From: Stenotrophomonas sp. HITSZ_GD | GTDB taxonomy: Bacteria; Pseudomonadota; Gammaproteobacteria; Xanthomonadales; Xanthomonadaceae | Reading direction: 5' to 3' | Assembly: GCF_029543105.1 (NCBI RefSeq) | Contig: NZ_JARQXB010000020.1 | Location: 1-52,768 of the forward strand | DNA: 52,768 nt | The notes under the pieces: generated by a model | The model's database searches: none | Told to the model about the DNA's origin: nothing | Seen by the model: the letters and a program-made list of their open reading frames with translations, nothing else | Shown here: positions 7,198 through 15,732 of the stretch, in pieces | How positions within the stretch are numbered: the stretch's first letter is position 1 | Layout of the letters: every line of letters begins with the position of its first letter | Program-made: the position numbers and the translations under genes

Positions 7198-10100
7198 TCA
7201 CTGCGCCCAAGGCGGGTTGTACTTGACCTTGACGGTACGCACGGCCGGGTCGGCGCGCAGGCCGTCGAGCAGTTGCGGGGCGATGCGCACGCCCTGGCTG
7301 CCGTTGAGGTCGAGCATGCCGGCCACGGTGCCCTGCGGGGAGCCCACCAGCAGGTCGAAGCGGATCGGCGTGCGTCCGGGCCGGTGCGCGGCGAGCAGGC
7401 CATCCACGCGCGCGAGGGCCTGGCGGTCGCGCAGGTCCAGGCGCAGCGCCAGGTGGCGCGCGTGCTCGGCGCAGACCTGTTCGTAATCCCACACCTGGCG
7501 GATGCGCAGCGCATAGCCGCCATTGAACTCATCCTCGCGCAGGCCGCCCTTCACGATCAGGATGCGGTCGCGCGTGAGCAGGTGGCCGAATTCGGCCAGG
7601 CCGTCGGAGAACGCGCTGCATTCCACGCGGCCGCGGCCATCTTCCAGTTGCACGAACACCTGGCTGTCGCCCTTGCGGCGCACGCCGACCACCTGGCCGG
7701 CGAGGATCGCGCTCACTTCCGGGCGCCAGCGCTTCTCGCCGCCATCGCCACCGCCGCGGCCGGAGGACTGCGAGGACCAGATGCGGTCCAGCGCGCCGAG
7801 GTCGCAGCCCACCAGTTCCCTGACCTCGTCGCGGTACGGGTCGAACGGGTGGCCGCTGAGGTAGAAGCCGAGCGTGTCGCGCTCGCCGGTGAGCAGCTGG
7901 CCGAGCGGCCATTCCTTGGATTCGGGCAGTTCCAGCCGCATCGCCGGGGCGGCGGGGTCGGGCCCGCCGAACAGCGAGTTCTGGCCCGACGCCTTCTCGC
8001 GCGCCATCTGGTCGGTGGCCTTGAGCACTTCCGGGAGCTGCAGCATCAGCGAGGCGCGGTTGCGGCCCAGGCCGTCGAGCGCGCCGGCGTTGATCATCGC
8101 TTCCAGCGTGCGCCGGTTGAGCTTGGAGGAATCCACGCGCGTGCAGAAATCCAGCAGCGTCTCGTAGCGCCCGTTGCGCTCGCGCTCCTCCACGATCGCC
8201 TCGCACGCGCCGCGGCCCACGCCCTTGATCGCGCCGATGCCGTACTGGATGGTGTCGGCACTCGCGGCCTCGAACATGTACGCCGATTCGTTCACGCGCG
8301 GCGGCAGCACCGTCAGGCCGAGGTTGCGCACCTCGTCCAGGAAGCCCACCACCTTGTCGGTGTTGTCCATGTCCGAGGACAGCGTGGCGGCCATGAACTC
8401 GGCCGGGTAGTGGCGCTTGAGCCATGCGGTCTGGTAGCTCACCAGCGCGTAGGCGGCGGCGTGCGACTTGTTGAAGCCGTAGCCGGCGAACTTCTCCATC
8501 AGGTCGAAGATGGCGTCGGCCTTGGCTTCGCCCACGCCGTCCTTGGCCGCGCCCTCGCGGAAGATCTCGCGGTGCTTGGCCATCTCGGCCGGCACCTTCT
8601 TGCCCATCGCGCGGCGCAGCAGGTCGGCGCCGCCCAGCGAGTAACCGCCGACGATCTGCGCCATCTGCATGACCTGCTCCTGGTACACCATGATGCCGTA
8701 GGTGTCTTTCAGGATGGTCTCGGTGCGCGGGTCGGGGTATTCGATTTCCTCGCGCCCGTGCTTGCGGTCCACGAAGCTGGGGATCAGGTCCATCGGGCCG
8801 GGGCGGTACAGCGACACCAGCGCGATGAGGTCTTCGAAACGGTCGGGCTTGGCGTCCTTCAGCAGGCGGCGCATGCCCGAGGATTCGAACTGGAACACCG
8901 CGCCGGTGTTGCCCGAGGCGAAGATGTCCTTGTAGGTCGGTGCGTCGTCCAGCGGCAGCGCGGCGATGTCGATCGGCTCGATGCCGGCGCGCGCGTGCCG
9001 CGCGTTGATCGCCTTCACCGCCCAGTCGATGATCGTCAGCGTGCGCAGGCCGAGGAAGTCGAACTTCACCAGGCCGACTTCTTCCACGTCGTTCTTGTCG
9101 AACTGGGTGACCGGGTTCTTGCCGCGGCCGTCCTCGTCGTGTTCGGCGAACAGCGGGCAGAACTCGGCCAGCGGCTCGGGCGCGATCACCACGCCGCCGG
9201 CATGCTTGCCGGCGTTGCGGGTGAGGTCCTCGAGCTGGCGCGCCAGGTCCATCAGGTCGCGCACGTCGTCCTCGGCCTGGTAGCGCTGGATCAGCTCCGG
9301 CGAGGCCATCTCCGAGTCCTTGCCTTCGCCCATCGCGTCCTTCAGCGTCACGCCGAGGATGTTGGGAATCAGCTTGGCCACGCCGTCGACCAGGCCATAC
9401 GGGAAGCCCAGCACGCGGCCGGCATCGCGCACCACCGCCTTGGCGGCCATGGTGCCGTAGGTGATGATCTGGCTGACGCGCTCGCGGCCGTACTTGCGCG
9501 CGACGTAGTCGATGACCTCGTCGCGGCGGTCCATGCAGAAGTCGATGTCGAAGTCGGGCATCGACACGCGTTCGGGGTTGAGGAAGCGCTCGAACAGCAG
9601 GTTGTACGGGATCGGGTCCAGGTCGGTGATGTTCAGCGCCCAGGCCACCAGCGAACCGGCGCCGGAACCACGGCCCGGGCCGACCGGGATGCCGTTGTCC
9701 TTGCCCCACTGGATGAAGTCGGCCACGATCAGGAAGTAGCCGGGGAAGCCCATCTTGATGATGGTGTCCAGCTCGAATTCCAGGCGGTCGAAGTAGTCCT
9801 GGCGGGTCTTGCCCTCGGCCAGCGGGTTCTTTTCCAGGCGCGCTTCCAGGCCGCGCCGCGCGGTGCTGCGGATCCAGCTGTCGAGGGTCTCGTCCTCGGG
9901 CACCGGGTAGGCGGGCAGGAAGTAGGTGCCCAGGCGCATCTCGATGTTGCAGCGCTGCGCCAGCGCCAGCGTGTTGTCGATGGCGTCGGGAACGTCGGCG
10001 AACAGCGCCGACATCTCTTCCTGCGATTTCAGGTATTGCTGGTCGCTGTAATCGCGCGGGCGGCGCGGGTCGTCGAGCACGCGGCCGGAGGCGATGCATA

Positions 10101-10785
10101 CGCGCGCTTCGTGCGCGGGGAAATCGGTGGCGTGCAGGAAGCGCACGTCGTTGCTGGCGATCACCGGCAGCCCGCGCTGGCCGGCGGCCTGCAGGGCGAA
10201 CTGGTTGAACGCTTCCTCGCCCTCGCGCCCGGTGCGCGTCAGTTCCAGGTGCAGGCCGTCGCCGAATACGCGTTGCCAGTCGGCCAGCTGCTGCTCGGCG
10301 AGGTCATGGCGATGTTCGCCGAACAGGCGGCCGGCCAGGCTGTCGCGCCCGGCCAATGCGAACAGGTTGTGGTGGTGCTCGGCCAGCCATTCCGGGCGCA
10401 CGGCCACGCCGCCCTCGGGGCGATGGCCTTCCATCCACGCACGCGTGAGCAGGCGGGACAGGCTCAGGTAGCCGTCGCGGTCGCGGCACAGCAGGGTGAG
10501 CTTCCACGGCGCCTGGTCGGGCGTGGCGATCATCACGTCGGCGCCGGCGATGGGCTTGATGCCGACCGCTTCGGCGGCCTTGTAGAACTTGACCAGCGCG
10601 AACAGGTTGTTGAGGTCGGTGACCGCCAGCGCGGGCAGCCCCAGCTCCACCGCGCGGCTGAGCAGGTTGGCGCGCTTGGCCTTGGCCGGGTCGGCCTGCT
10701 CCGGCTTCTCGGGCACGCGGATCGTGGAATCCGCCAGCGAGAACTCGGTGTGGACGTGGAGATGGACGAAGCGGGAGGTGGTCAT
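7198..10785 (-). CDS. dnaE: DNA polymerase III subunit alpha
   Basis: A 1195-aa replicative polymerase. The N-terminal PHP domain starts with [15 protein letters not shown]. The catalytic core shows [16 protein letters not shown] and the aspartate motif [47 protein letters not shown] and a C-terminal OB-fold region ([28 protein letters not shown]) complete the family architecture. It synthesises DNA as part of the polymerase III core with epsilon and theta. A 16-bp palindrome occupies the ribosome-binding region directly before the start. Confidence 0.98.
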   Translation of the reverse strand: MTTSRFVHLHVHTEFSLADSTIRVPEKPEQADPAKAKRANLLSRAVELGLPALAVTDLNNLFALVKFYKAAEAVGIKPIAGADVMIATPDQAPWKLTLLCRDRDGYLSLSRLLTRAWMEGHRPEGGVAVRPEWLAEHHHNLFALAGRDSLAGRLFGEHRHDLAEQQLADWQRVFGDGLHLELTRTGREGEEAFNQFALQAAGQRGLPVIASNDVRFLHATDFPAHEARVCIASGRVLDDPRRPRDYSDQQYLKSQEEMSALFADVPDAIDNTLALAQRCNIEMRLGTYFLPAYPVPEDETLDSWIRSTARRGLEARLEKNPLAEGKTRQDYFDRLEFELDTIIKMGFPGYFLIVADFIQWGKDNGIPVGPGRGSGAGSLVAWALNITDLDPIPYNLLFERFLNPERVSMPDFDIDFCMDRRDEVIDYVARKYGRERVSQIITYGTMAAKAVVRDAGRVLGFPYGLVDGVAKLIPNILGVTLKDAMGEGKDSEMASPELIQRYQAEDDVRDLMDLARQLEDLTRNAGKHAGGVVIAPEPLAEFCPLFAEHDEDGRGKNPVTQFDKNDVEEVGLVKFDFLGLRTLTIIDWAVKAINARHARAGIEPIDIAALPLDDAPTYKDIFASGNTGAVFQFESSGMRRLLKDAKPDRFEDLIALVSLYRPGPMDLIPSFVDRKHGREEIEYPDPRTETILKDTYGIMVYQEQVMQMAQIVGGYSLGGADLLRRAMGKKVPAEMAKHREIFREGAAKDGVGEAKADAIFDLMEKFAGYGFNKSHAAAYALVSYQTAWLKRHYPAEFMAATLSSDMDNTDKVVGFLDEVRNLGLTVLPPRVNESAYMFEAASADTIQYGIGAIKGVGRGACEAIVEERERNGRYETLLDFCTRVDSSKLNRRTLEAMINAGALDGLGRNRASLMLQLPEVLKATDQMAREKASGQNSLFGGPDPAAPAMRLELPESKEWPLGQLLTGERDTLGFYLSGHPFDPYRDEVRELVGCDLGALDRIWSSQSSGRGGGDGGEKRWRPEVSAILAGQVVGVRRKGDSQVFVQLEDGRGRVECSAFSDGLAEFGHLLTRDRILIVKGGLREDEFNGGYALRIRQVWDYEQVCAEHARHLALRLDLRDRQALARVDGLLAAHRPGRTPIRFDLLVGSPQGTVAGMLDLNGSQGVRIAPQLLDGLRADPAVRTVKVKYNPPWAQ

Positions 10786-10789
10786 GCCG

Positions 10790-10805
10790 GATCACTGCAG
10801 TGATC
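10790..10805. promoter_or_regulatory. 16-bp perfect palindrome at the dnaE start
   Basis: GATCACTGCAGTGATC ends four bases before the dnaE ATG, where a Shine-Dalgarno sequence would be expected and none is seen. It could be an operator, or a 6-bp RNA hairpin with loop TGCA. The function is unknown. Confidence 0.5.
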
Positions 10806-10976
10806 GGGAAGGTTAGCCCCCGGGGGGGAGGGGGGCAAGGCTTGACAGGGCACCGACGCGGGGCGCGGGCCGGGGCCTCCAGTGTCTGCCGCCATGAGAC
10901 GCGCCGACGCGTGGCCAGGCAGAAGCGCCGCCGGCCGAAGCGCCGCCGCCGTCGTGCGCCACGCGGGCGCGGCGCG

Positions 10977-11654
10977 TCAGAGCAGCAGCGCGGCTTCCGG
11001 CGGCGGTTCGGCGACGGCCAGCCCCAGCGCCTGGCGCACCGGCGAGAAGCTGCGCCGGTGTTCCGGGCAGGGGCCGTGCTGGCGCAGCGCGGCCAGGTGC
11101 ATCGGCGTGCTGTAGCCCTTGTGCTGGTCGAAGCCGTACTGCGGGTGCTGCTGGTGCAACTGCACCATGTAACGGTCGCGGGTGACCTTGGCGACGATCG
11201 AGGCGGCCATGATCGCGCGGTCGCGCGCGTCGCCCCCCACCAGCGCTTCGGCGCTGCACGGCAGGCCCTTGGGCAGGCGGTTGCCGTCGATGCGGGCATG
11301 GCCGGCCACGTGCGCCACGCCTTCCACCGCGCGGCGCATGCCGAGCATGGTGGCCTGGAAGATGTTGAGGGCGTCGACCTCCTCGGAAGTCATCAGCACC
11401 ACGTGCCAGGCCAGCGCGCGCTCGACGATGCGCGCGTAGAGCACTTCGCGGCGCTCGGCGGTGAGCTGCTTGGAATCGTCCAGGCCGTTGATGCGCGGGC
11501 GCGCCGGGTCGAACACCACCGCGGCCACCGCCACCGGGCCGGCGAGCGGACCGCGGCCGGCCTCGTCCACGCCGGCGATGCGCGGGGCGATGGCCGCCGC
11601 GGGCGCGACGACGAACAACGCGCCGGCGGAGGGATCGGGCGTGCCGCGCTTCAT
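10977..11654 (-). CDS. rnhB: Ribonuclease HII
   Basis: A 225-aa protein with the RNase HII active-site motif [17 protein letters not shown] (about residues 25-41) and the later acidic sites [12 protein letters not shown] and [14 protein letters not shown]. It removes ribonucleotides misincorporated into DNA. Its start ATG overlaps the lpxB stop (ATGA at 11651-11654), so it is translationally coupled. An N-terminal stretch of about 20 residues precedes the conserved domain. Confidence 0.96.
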   Translation of the reverse strand: MKRGTPDPSAGALFVVAPAAAIAPRIAGVDEAGRGPLAGPVAVAAVVFDPARPRINGLDDSKQLTAERREVLYARIVERALAWHVVLMTSEEVDALNIFQATMLGMRRAVEGVAHVAGHARIDGNRLPKGLPCSAEALVGGDARDRAIMAASIVAKVTRDRYMVQLHQQHPQYGFDQHKGYSTPMHLAALRQHGPCPEHRRSFSPVRQALGLAVAEPPPEAALLL

Positions 11655-12898
11655 GCCGGCGTGCCGCTGGCCGGGCGACGCCCGAGCAATTCGGCCACTG
11701 CCTCGGCGGCGCGCGCGGAGGCATCGCGCCGCAGTTCGGCATGCAGCTTCAGGTACTTCGGCTGCAACGCGGCGACCTTCTGTGGCGCGCGGAACCAGTC
11801 CGTCACCGCGGCGGCGACGCGCTCGGGCGTGCAGTCCTGCTGGATGAGTTCCGGCGCCAGGTCCTCGCCGGCCAGGATGTTGGGCAGCGCGAAGCGGCGC
11901 ACCTTGAGCAAGCCCAGCATCTCCACGATGCGCGCGGTGAGCGGGGCGACCTTGTAGCCCACTACCATCGGCCGCTTCACCAGCATGGCCTCCAGCGTGG
12001 CGGTGCCGGAGGCCAGCAGCACCACGTCGGCGGCGATCATCGCCAGCCGCGCGCGCCCGTCGAGCAGGTGCGAGCGCAGCATCGGCAGCGCCGACCGCGA
12101 GAGGTGCTCGGCCAGCACGGGCTTGACCGCGGCGTTGGCGGCCGGCACCAGCACCTGCAGGCCCGGTACCTGTTCGGATACCTGCCAGGCGGCCTCGAAG
12201 AAGGTTTCGGCCAGGCGATTCACCTCGCCCAGGCGGCTGCCGGGCAGCACCGCCAGCACGGGCGAAGAGGAGGAAATGCCGAGCGCGGCGCGCGCGGCGT
12301 CGCGGTCGACCTGGTAGTCGATGTCGTCGGCCATCGGGTGCCCGACGAAACGCGCGTCCACGCCGTGGCGGGCGTAGATCGGCGGCTCCATCGGGAACAG
12401 GCACAGCACCATGTCCGCACTGGCGCCGATCTTCTCGGCGCGCTTTTCCTTCCACGCCCACACCGAGGGGCTGACGTAGTGGACGGTACGCACGCCGCGC
12501 TGCTTGAGCCACTTCTCCACGCCGAGGTTGAAATCCGGCGCGTCGATGCCGATGAACACGTCCGGTTCCCAGGCCAGCAGGCGCTCGCGCAGTTCGCGGC
12601 GCAACTTGAGCAGCCGCGGCAGGTGGCGCAGCACCTCGACCAGGCCCATCAACGACAGCTCGCTGGCGTCGAACCAGGTCTCGCACCCGGCGTTGCGCAT
12701 CGCATCGCCGCCGATGCCGGCGAACTGCGCATCGGGAAAGCGCTCGCGCAGCTGGGTGATCAGCCCGGCGCCTAGCAGGTCGCCGGACGTCTCGCCCGCC
12801 ACCAGCGCGATGCGCGGCGGGCGGGCCGGGGGCGTCGCGAGGGCGGGGATGCGCGCGGCGGAGACGGGCGCGGCCGGGGCCGGATGGGTAACGCTCAT
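11651..12898 (-). CDS. lpxB: Lipid-A-disaccharide synthase
   Basis: A 415-aa GT19 glycosyltransferase. Hallmarks are [73 protein letters not shown] and [14 protein letters not shown]. It joins UDP-2,3-diacylglucosamine to lipid X on the cytoplasmic side of the inner membrane. Compared with the E. coli enzyme it has about 28 extra Ala/Pro-rich N-terminal residues. It overlaps lpxA upstream and rnhB downstream by four bases each. Confidence 0.97.
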   Translation of the reverse strand: MSVTHPAPAAPVSAARIPALATPPARPPRIALVAGETSGDLLGAGLITQLRERFPDAQFAGIGGDAMRNAGCETWFDASELSLMGLVEVLRHLPRLLKLRRELRERLLAWEPDVFIGIDAPDFNLGVEKWLKQRGVRTVHYVSPSVWAWKEKRAEKIGASADMVLCLFPMEPPIYARHGVDARFVGHPMADDIDYQVDRDAARAALGISSSSPVLAVLPGSRLGEVNRLAETFFEAAWQVSEQVPGLQVLVPAANAAVKPVLAEHLSRSALPMLRSHLLDGRARLAMIAADVVLLASGTATLEAMLVKRPMVVGYKVAPLTARIVEMLGLLKVRRFALPNILAGEDLAPELIQQDCTPERVAAAVTDWFRAPQKVAALQPKYLKLHAELRRDASARAAEAVAELLGRRPASGTPA

Positions 12899-13686
12899 CG
12901 CAGTAGCGGACGCTCCGCGTGTTCGATGAAGTCCAGCATGTCCTTCACGTCCGGGCTCTGCTCGGCCTGTTCGGCGAGCTGCACCTTGGCCTCGGCCAGC
13001 GGCAGGCCGGCGACGTACAGCGTGCGGTAGGCGCGCTTGATCGCCGCGATGCGCTCGGCGTCGAAGCCGCGGCGCTTGAGGCCTTCGCTGTTGATGCCGC
13101 GCGGGCGGCCGAGCGAATCGCTGCCCACCATGGTGAACGGCGGCACGTCGCCGTTGGTCAGTGCGCCCATGCCCAGGAAGGCGTGCGCGCCGATGCGGCA
13201 GAACTGGTGGGCGCCGGCGAAGCCGCTGATGATCACGTAGTCGCCCACGGTGACATGGCCGGCCAGCGTGGTGTTGTTGGAGAACACGCAGTGGTTGCCG
13301 ACGTGGCAGTCATGCGCCACGTGGGTGTAGGCAAGCATCCAGTTGTCGTGGCCGATGGTGGTCACGCCGCCGCCGCCCCCGGTGCCGCGGTTGAGGGTGA
13401 CGAATTCGCGGAACACGTTGCGGTCGCCGATCACCAGTTCGGTGCGCTCGCCGCCGAACTTCTTGTCCTGCGGCTCGCCGCCGACGGCGACATGGCCGAT
13501 GAAGCGGTTGTCGCGGCCGATGCGGGTCGGGCCGTGGATCGAGCAGTGCGGGCCGACCTCGGTGTTCTCGCCGATTTCCACGTCCGCGCCGATGAAAGTG
13601 AAGGCGCCGACGCGCACGCCGGCCGCCAGGCGGGCGGACGGGTCGATCACCGCGGTGGGGTGGATCAGGGGGGCGCTGTCGCTCAT
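12895..13686 (-). CDS. lpxA: UDP-N-acetylglucosamine acyltransferase
   Basis: A 263-aa left-handed beta-helix enzyme made of hexapeptide repeats (for example [20 protein letters not shown]). [14 protein letters not shown] contains the catalytic histidine region. It performs the first acylation of lipid A synthesis using hydroxyacyl-ACP. The ATG at 13686 has GGAGG five bases upstream; upstream in-frame codons are not family-like. It follows fabZ by 16 bp and overlaps lpxB by four bases. Confidence 0.97.
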   Translation of the reverse strand: MSDSAPLIHPTAVIDPSARLAAGVRVGAFTFIGADVEIGENTEVGPHCSIHGPTRIGRDNRFIGHVAVGGEPQDKKFGGERTELVIGDRNVFREFVTLNRGTGGGGGVTTIGHDNWMLAYTHVAHDCHVGNHCVFSNNTTLAGHVTVGDYVIISGFAGAHQFCRIGAHAFLGMGALTNGDVPPFTMVGSDSLGRPRGINSEGLKRRGFDAERIAAIKRAYRTLYVAGLPLAEAKVQLAEQAEQSPDVKDMLDFIEHAERPLLR

Positions 13687-13702
13687 CGTTCCTCCGCTGG
13701 CC

Positions 13703-14164
13703 TCAGCCCTTGGCACCGGCGCACATGACCTCGGCGCAGGCGACGATCTCGCCGTTGACCTTGGCCTCGCCGTAGTACCAGCCCATGTTGCGGATCAGGC
13801 GCTTCATCTGCACTTCGAGCATCAGCACGTCGCCGGGGACGACCTGCTTGCTGAAGCGCGCGTTCTCCACCTTGACCATGTAGAACAGCTTGGACTGCGC
13901 GTCGCGGCCCAGGCTGAGCTGGGTCATCACGCCGCCGGCCTGGGCCAGCGCCTCGATGATCAGCACGCCCGGCATGATCGGCCGGCCCGGGAAATGGCCC
14001 TGGAAGTAGGGCTCGTTGATGCTGACATTCTTCTGCGCGACGATGCGCTTGGCCTCGACGTCCAGCTCGAGCACCTTGTCCACCAGCAGGAACGGGTAGC
14101 GGTGCGGGATCAGCTCCTGGATCTGGGTGACGTCGATCGGCAGCTGCAGGGTCTCGTCGTTCAT
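13703..14164 (-). CDS. fabZ: 3-hydroxyacyl-ACP dehydratase FabZ
   Basis: A 153-aa hot-dog-fold enzyme with [18 protein letters not shown] and the active-site segment [20 protein letters not shown], giving the catalytic His and Glu. It dehydrates 3-hydroxyacyl-ACP in fatty-acid synthesis and competes with LpxA/LpxD for hydroxyacyl-ACP, which explains its place in the lipid A operon. Its ATG overlaps the lpxD TGA (14161-14164). Confidence 0.97.
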   Translation of the reverse strand: MNDETLQLPIDVTQIQELIPHRYPFLLVDKVLELDVEAKRIVAQKNVSINEPYFQGHFPGRPIMPGVLIIEALAQAGGVMTQLSLGRDAQSKLFYMVKVENARFSKQVVPGDVLMLEVQMKRLIRNMGWYYGEAKVNGEIVACAEVMCAGAKG

Positions 14165-15177
14165 TCGTTCTCCTTGCTCACAGCGGCGACGCGACGGGCG
14201 AGGGCGTCGAGCTGCTTGAAGCGCGCGGCGTTCTTGCGCCACGTGCGGGTATCGGTCAAAGGGGTGCCGGACGAATACTCGCCCGGCTCGTGGATGGAGT
14301 TGCGCACCACCGACTTGCCGGTGATCACGACCTTGTCGCAGATCTCCAGGTGGCCGACGACGCCGACGTGGCCGCCGAGCAGGCAGTAGCGGCCGATCTT
14401 GGCGCTGCCGGCGATGCCGGTGCAGCCGGCGATCGCGCTGTGCGCGCCGATGTAGCAGTTGTGGGCGATCTGCACGAGGTTGTCCACGCGCACGTCCTCT
14501 TCCAGGACGGTGTCCTCGAGCGCGCCGCGGTCGATGCAGGTATTGGCGCCGATTTCGCAATCATCGCCGATGACCACGCCGCCGAGCTGCGGCACCTTGA
14601 TCCAGTGGCCGGCGTCCATCGCCAGGCCGAAGCCGTCGGCGCCGATCACGGCACCGGGATGGATTTGCACGCGCTTGCCCAGGCGCACGCGGGTGACGAG
14701 GGTGACGCGGGCGATGAGGGTGCAGCCGTCGCCGACGACGCAGTCCTCGCCGATGATCGAGCCGGCGCCGATGACGCAGCCTTCGCCGACGACGCTGCGC
14801 GCGCCGATGCTGACGAAGGGGCCGATGTGGGCATTCGCGGCGACGTGGGCGGTGGGGTCGATCACGGCGAGCGGGTGGATGCCGGGCTCGCGCACCGGGG
14901 CCACTTCGAACAGGGCCGAGATCTTGGCGAACGCGGTGTACGGGTCCTTGGCGACGAGGGCGGCGCCGGGCGCGGCCTCGACGTCGTCGGCGCGCATCAC
15001 CACCACCGCGGCGCGGCTGTCGGCGAGCTGGATGCGGTAGCGCGGGTTGGCGAGGAAGCTGAGCTGGCCGGGGCCGGCGTGGGCGAGGGTGGCGACGCCC
15101 TGGATGACGGTGTCGCCGGCGCCGTGCAGCTGCAGGCCGAAGCGCTCGGCGATCTGTTGGGCGGTATAGGTGGGCAT
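14161..15177 (-). CDS. lpxD: UDP-3-O-(3-hydroxyacyl)glucosamine N-acyltransferase
   Basis: A 338-aa protein with an N-terminal uridine-binding domain (TYTAQQIAERFGLQLHG to AFAKISALFE), then a hexapeptide-repeat beta-helix, with QIAHNCYIGAHSAIAG carrying the catalytic histidine. It adds the N-linked acyl chain in lipid A synthesis. The ATG at 15177 is preferred; an in-frame GTG lies two codons upstream, and neither has a clear ribosome-binding site. The 555-bp spacer before it contains a terminator, so lpxD probably starts its own transcription unit. Confidence 0.95.
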   Translation of the reverse strand: MPTYTAQQIAERFGLQLHGAGDTVIQGVATLAHAGPGQLSFLANPRYRIQLADSRAAVVVMRADDVEAAPGAALVAKDPYTAFAKISALFEVAPVREPGIHPLAVIDPTAHVAANAHIGPFVSIGARSVVGEGCVIGAGSIIGEDCVVGDGCTLIARVTLVTRVRLGKRVQIHPGAVIGADGFGLAMDAGHWIKVPQLGGVVIGDDCEIGANTCIDRGALEDTVLEEDVRVDNLVQIAHNCYIGAHSAIAGCTGIAGSAKIGRYCLLGGHVGVVGHLEICDKVVITGKSVVRNSIHEPGEYSSGTPLTDTRTWRKNAARFKQLDALARRVAAVSKENE

Positions 15178-15241
15178 GTTCACGGGGCGAAGTTTAGCCG
15201 CTCGCGGCGTGGGGCGGGGCGATGCGGGCTGGTATGGGGTG

Positions 15242-15289
15242 TCCGGCGGTGGGATAACCGGGCACTGGCATAAGCGGGCGTTGGGATAA
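15242..15289 (+). repeat. Three imperfect 16-bp tandem units
   Basis: The units TCCGGCGGTGGGATAA, CCGGGCACTGGCATAA and GCGGGCGTTGGGATAA follow each other without gaps at 15242, 15258 and 15274. All end in ATAA. They lie 65-112 bp upstream of the lpxD start. Confidence 0.7.
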
Positions 15290-15290
15290 C

Positions 15291-15317
15291 TGTAGGAGCG
15301 GCTTCAGCCGCGACCGC
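15291..15317 (+). repeat. REP-like element, copy B
   Basis: An inverted copy of the element at 3096-3122, containing GTAGGAGCGGCTTCAGCCGC and continuing GACCGC. It lies directly next to the three 16-bp tandem units. Confidence 0.78.
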
Positions 15318-15374
15318 TTAGGCTGGCACTTGTGCAGTTGGCTGTGGAAGCGGCTGTGCTGTTGCCATCGCGCG

Positions 15375-15485
15375 GCGCCCGGGGGCCATGCCCTGGCGGG
15401 GGACGCCAAGAACCGCATCCATGCGGGGCTCGTAGGGCGACATCCATGTCGCCCCACGCCCCCGCCAGGGCATGGCCCCGGGCGC
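15375..15485 (+). repeat. Bipartite palindromic intergenic repeat, copy 3
   Basis: The outer arms at 15375-15402 and 15459-15485 pair over 27 bp with a single bulged G (arm contains GGCCATGCCCTGGCGGGGG). The inner hairpin GTAGGGCGACAT / ATGTCGCCCCAC has one mismatch. Relative to copy 2, the arm change TGAC to TGGC is matched by GTCA to GCCA in the opposite arm. Confidence 0.88.
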
Positions 15486-15548
15486 CCGATACATCGCGGC
15501 GTGCGGCTGAAAAAGCATGCATGTGCCGGGGAAGCGTGGGTGCGGGTA

Positions 15549-15580
15549 GAAAAAGCAAAAAGCCGCGACGGGCGCGGCTT
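15549..15580 (-). terminator. Intrinsic terminator in the bamA-lpxD spacer
   Basis: An 8-bp stem AAGCCGCG / CGCGGCTT (15560-15567, 15573-15580) is followed on the minus strand by T4, GC and a further T run. It lies about 150 bp after the bamA stop and would separate bamA from lpxD transcription. Confidence 0.75.
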
Positions 15581-15599
15581 GATTCCATCTGGAGCGGAG

Positions 15600-15636
15600 C
15601 CCCCCTTTGTTAAGGGGGGGGCGCGGCGAAGCCGCG
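15600..15636. repeat. Two adjacent short hairpins after bamA
   Basis: CCCCCCTT / AAGGGGGG (15600-15607 with 15612-15619) is followed by CGCGGC / GCCGCG (15622-15627 with 15631-15636). No function is assigned. Confidence 0.5.
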
Positions 15637-15732
15637 GGGGATAGGCAAGGCAGACGCGAGGGGCCCCGGCGTTCGCGCAGCGAACGTTGGGCAGCCCACG
15701 CCCCCTCCGCGGGCGTGGCCGCGGGCAGTTCG

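Larger units (their letters stand above)
15178..15732. other. Gene-free spacer between bamA and lpxD, filled with repeats
   Basis: No credible coding sequence was seen on either strand. The spacer holds, left to right, three 16-bp tandem units, a REP-like element, a full bipartite palindromic repeat, a minus-strand terminator and two adjacent short hairpins. In E. coli the skp gene lies at this place; nothing resembling Skp is seen here. Confidence 0.75.

Noticed and set aside
15242-15289. CRISPR-like array
   Set aside because: The 16-bp units are directly adjacent with no spacers, and no cas gene is present.
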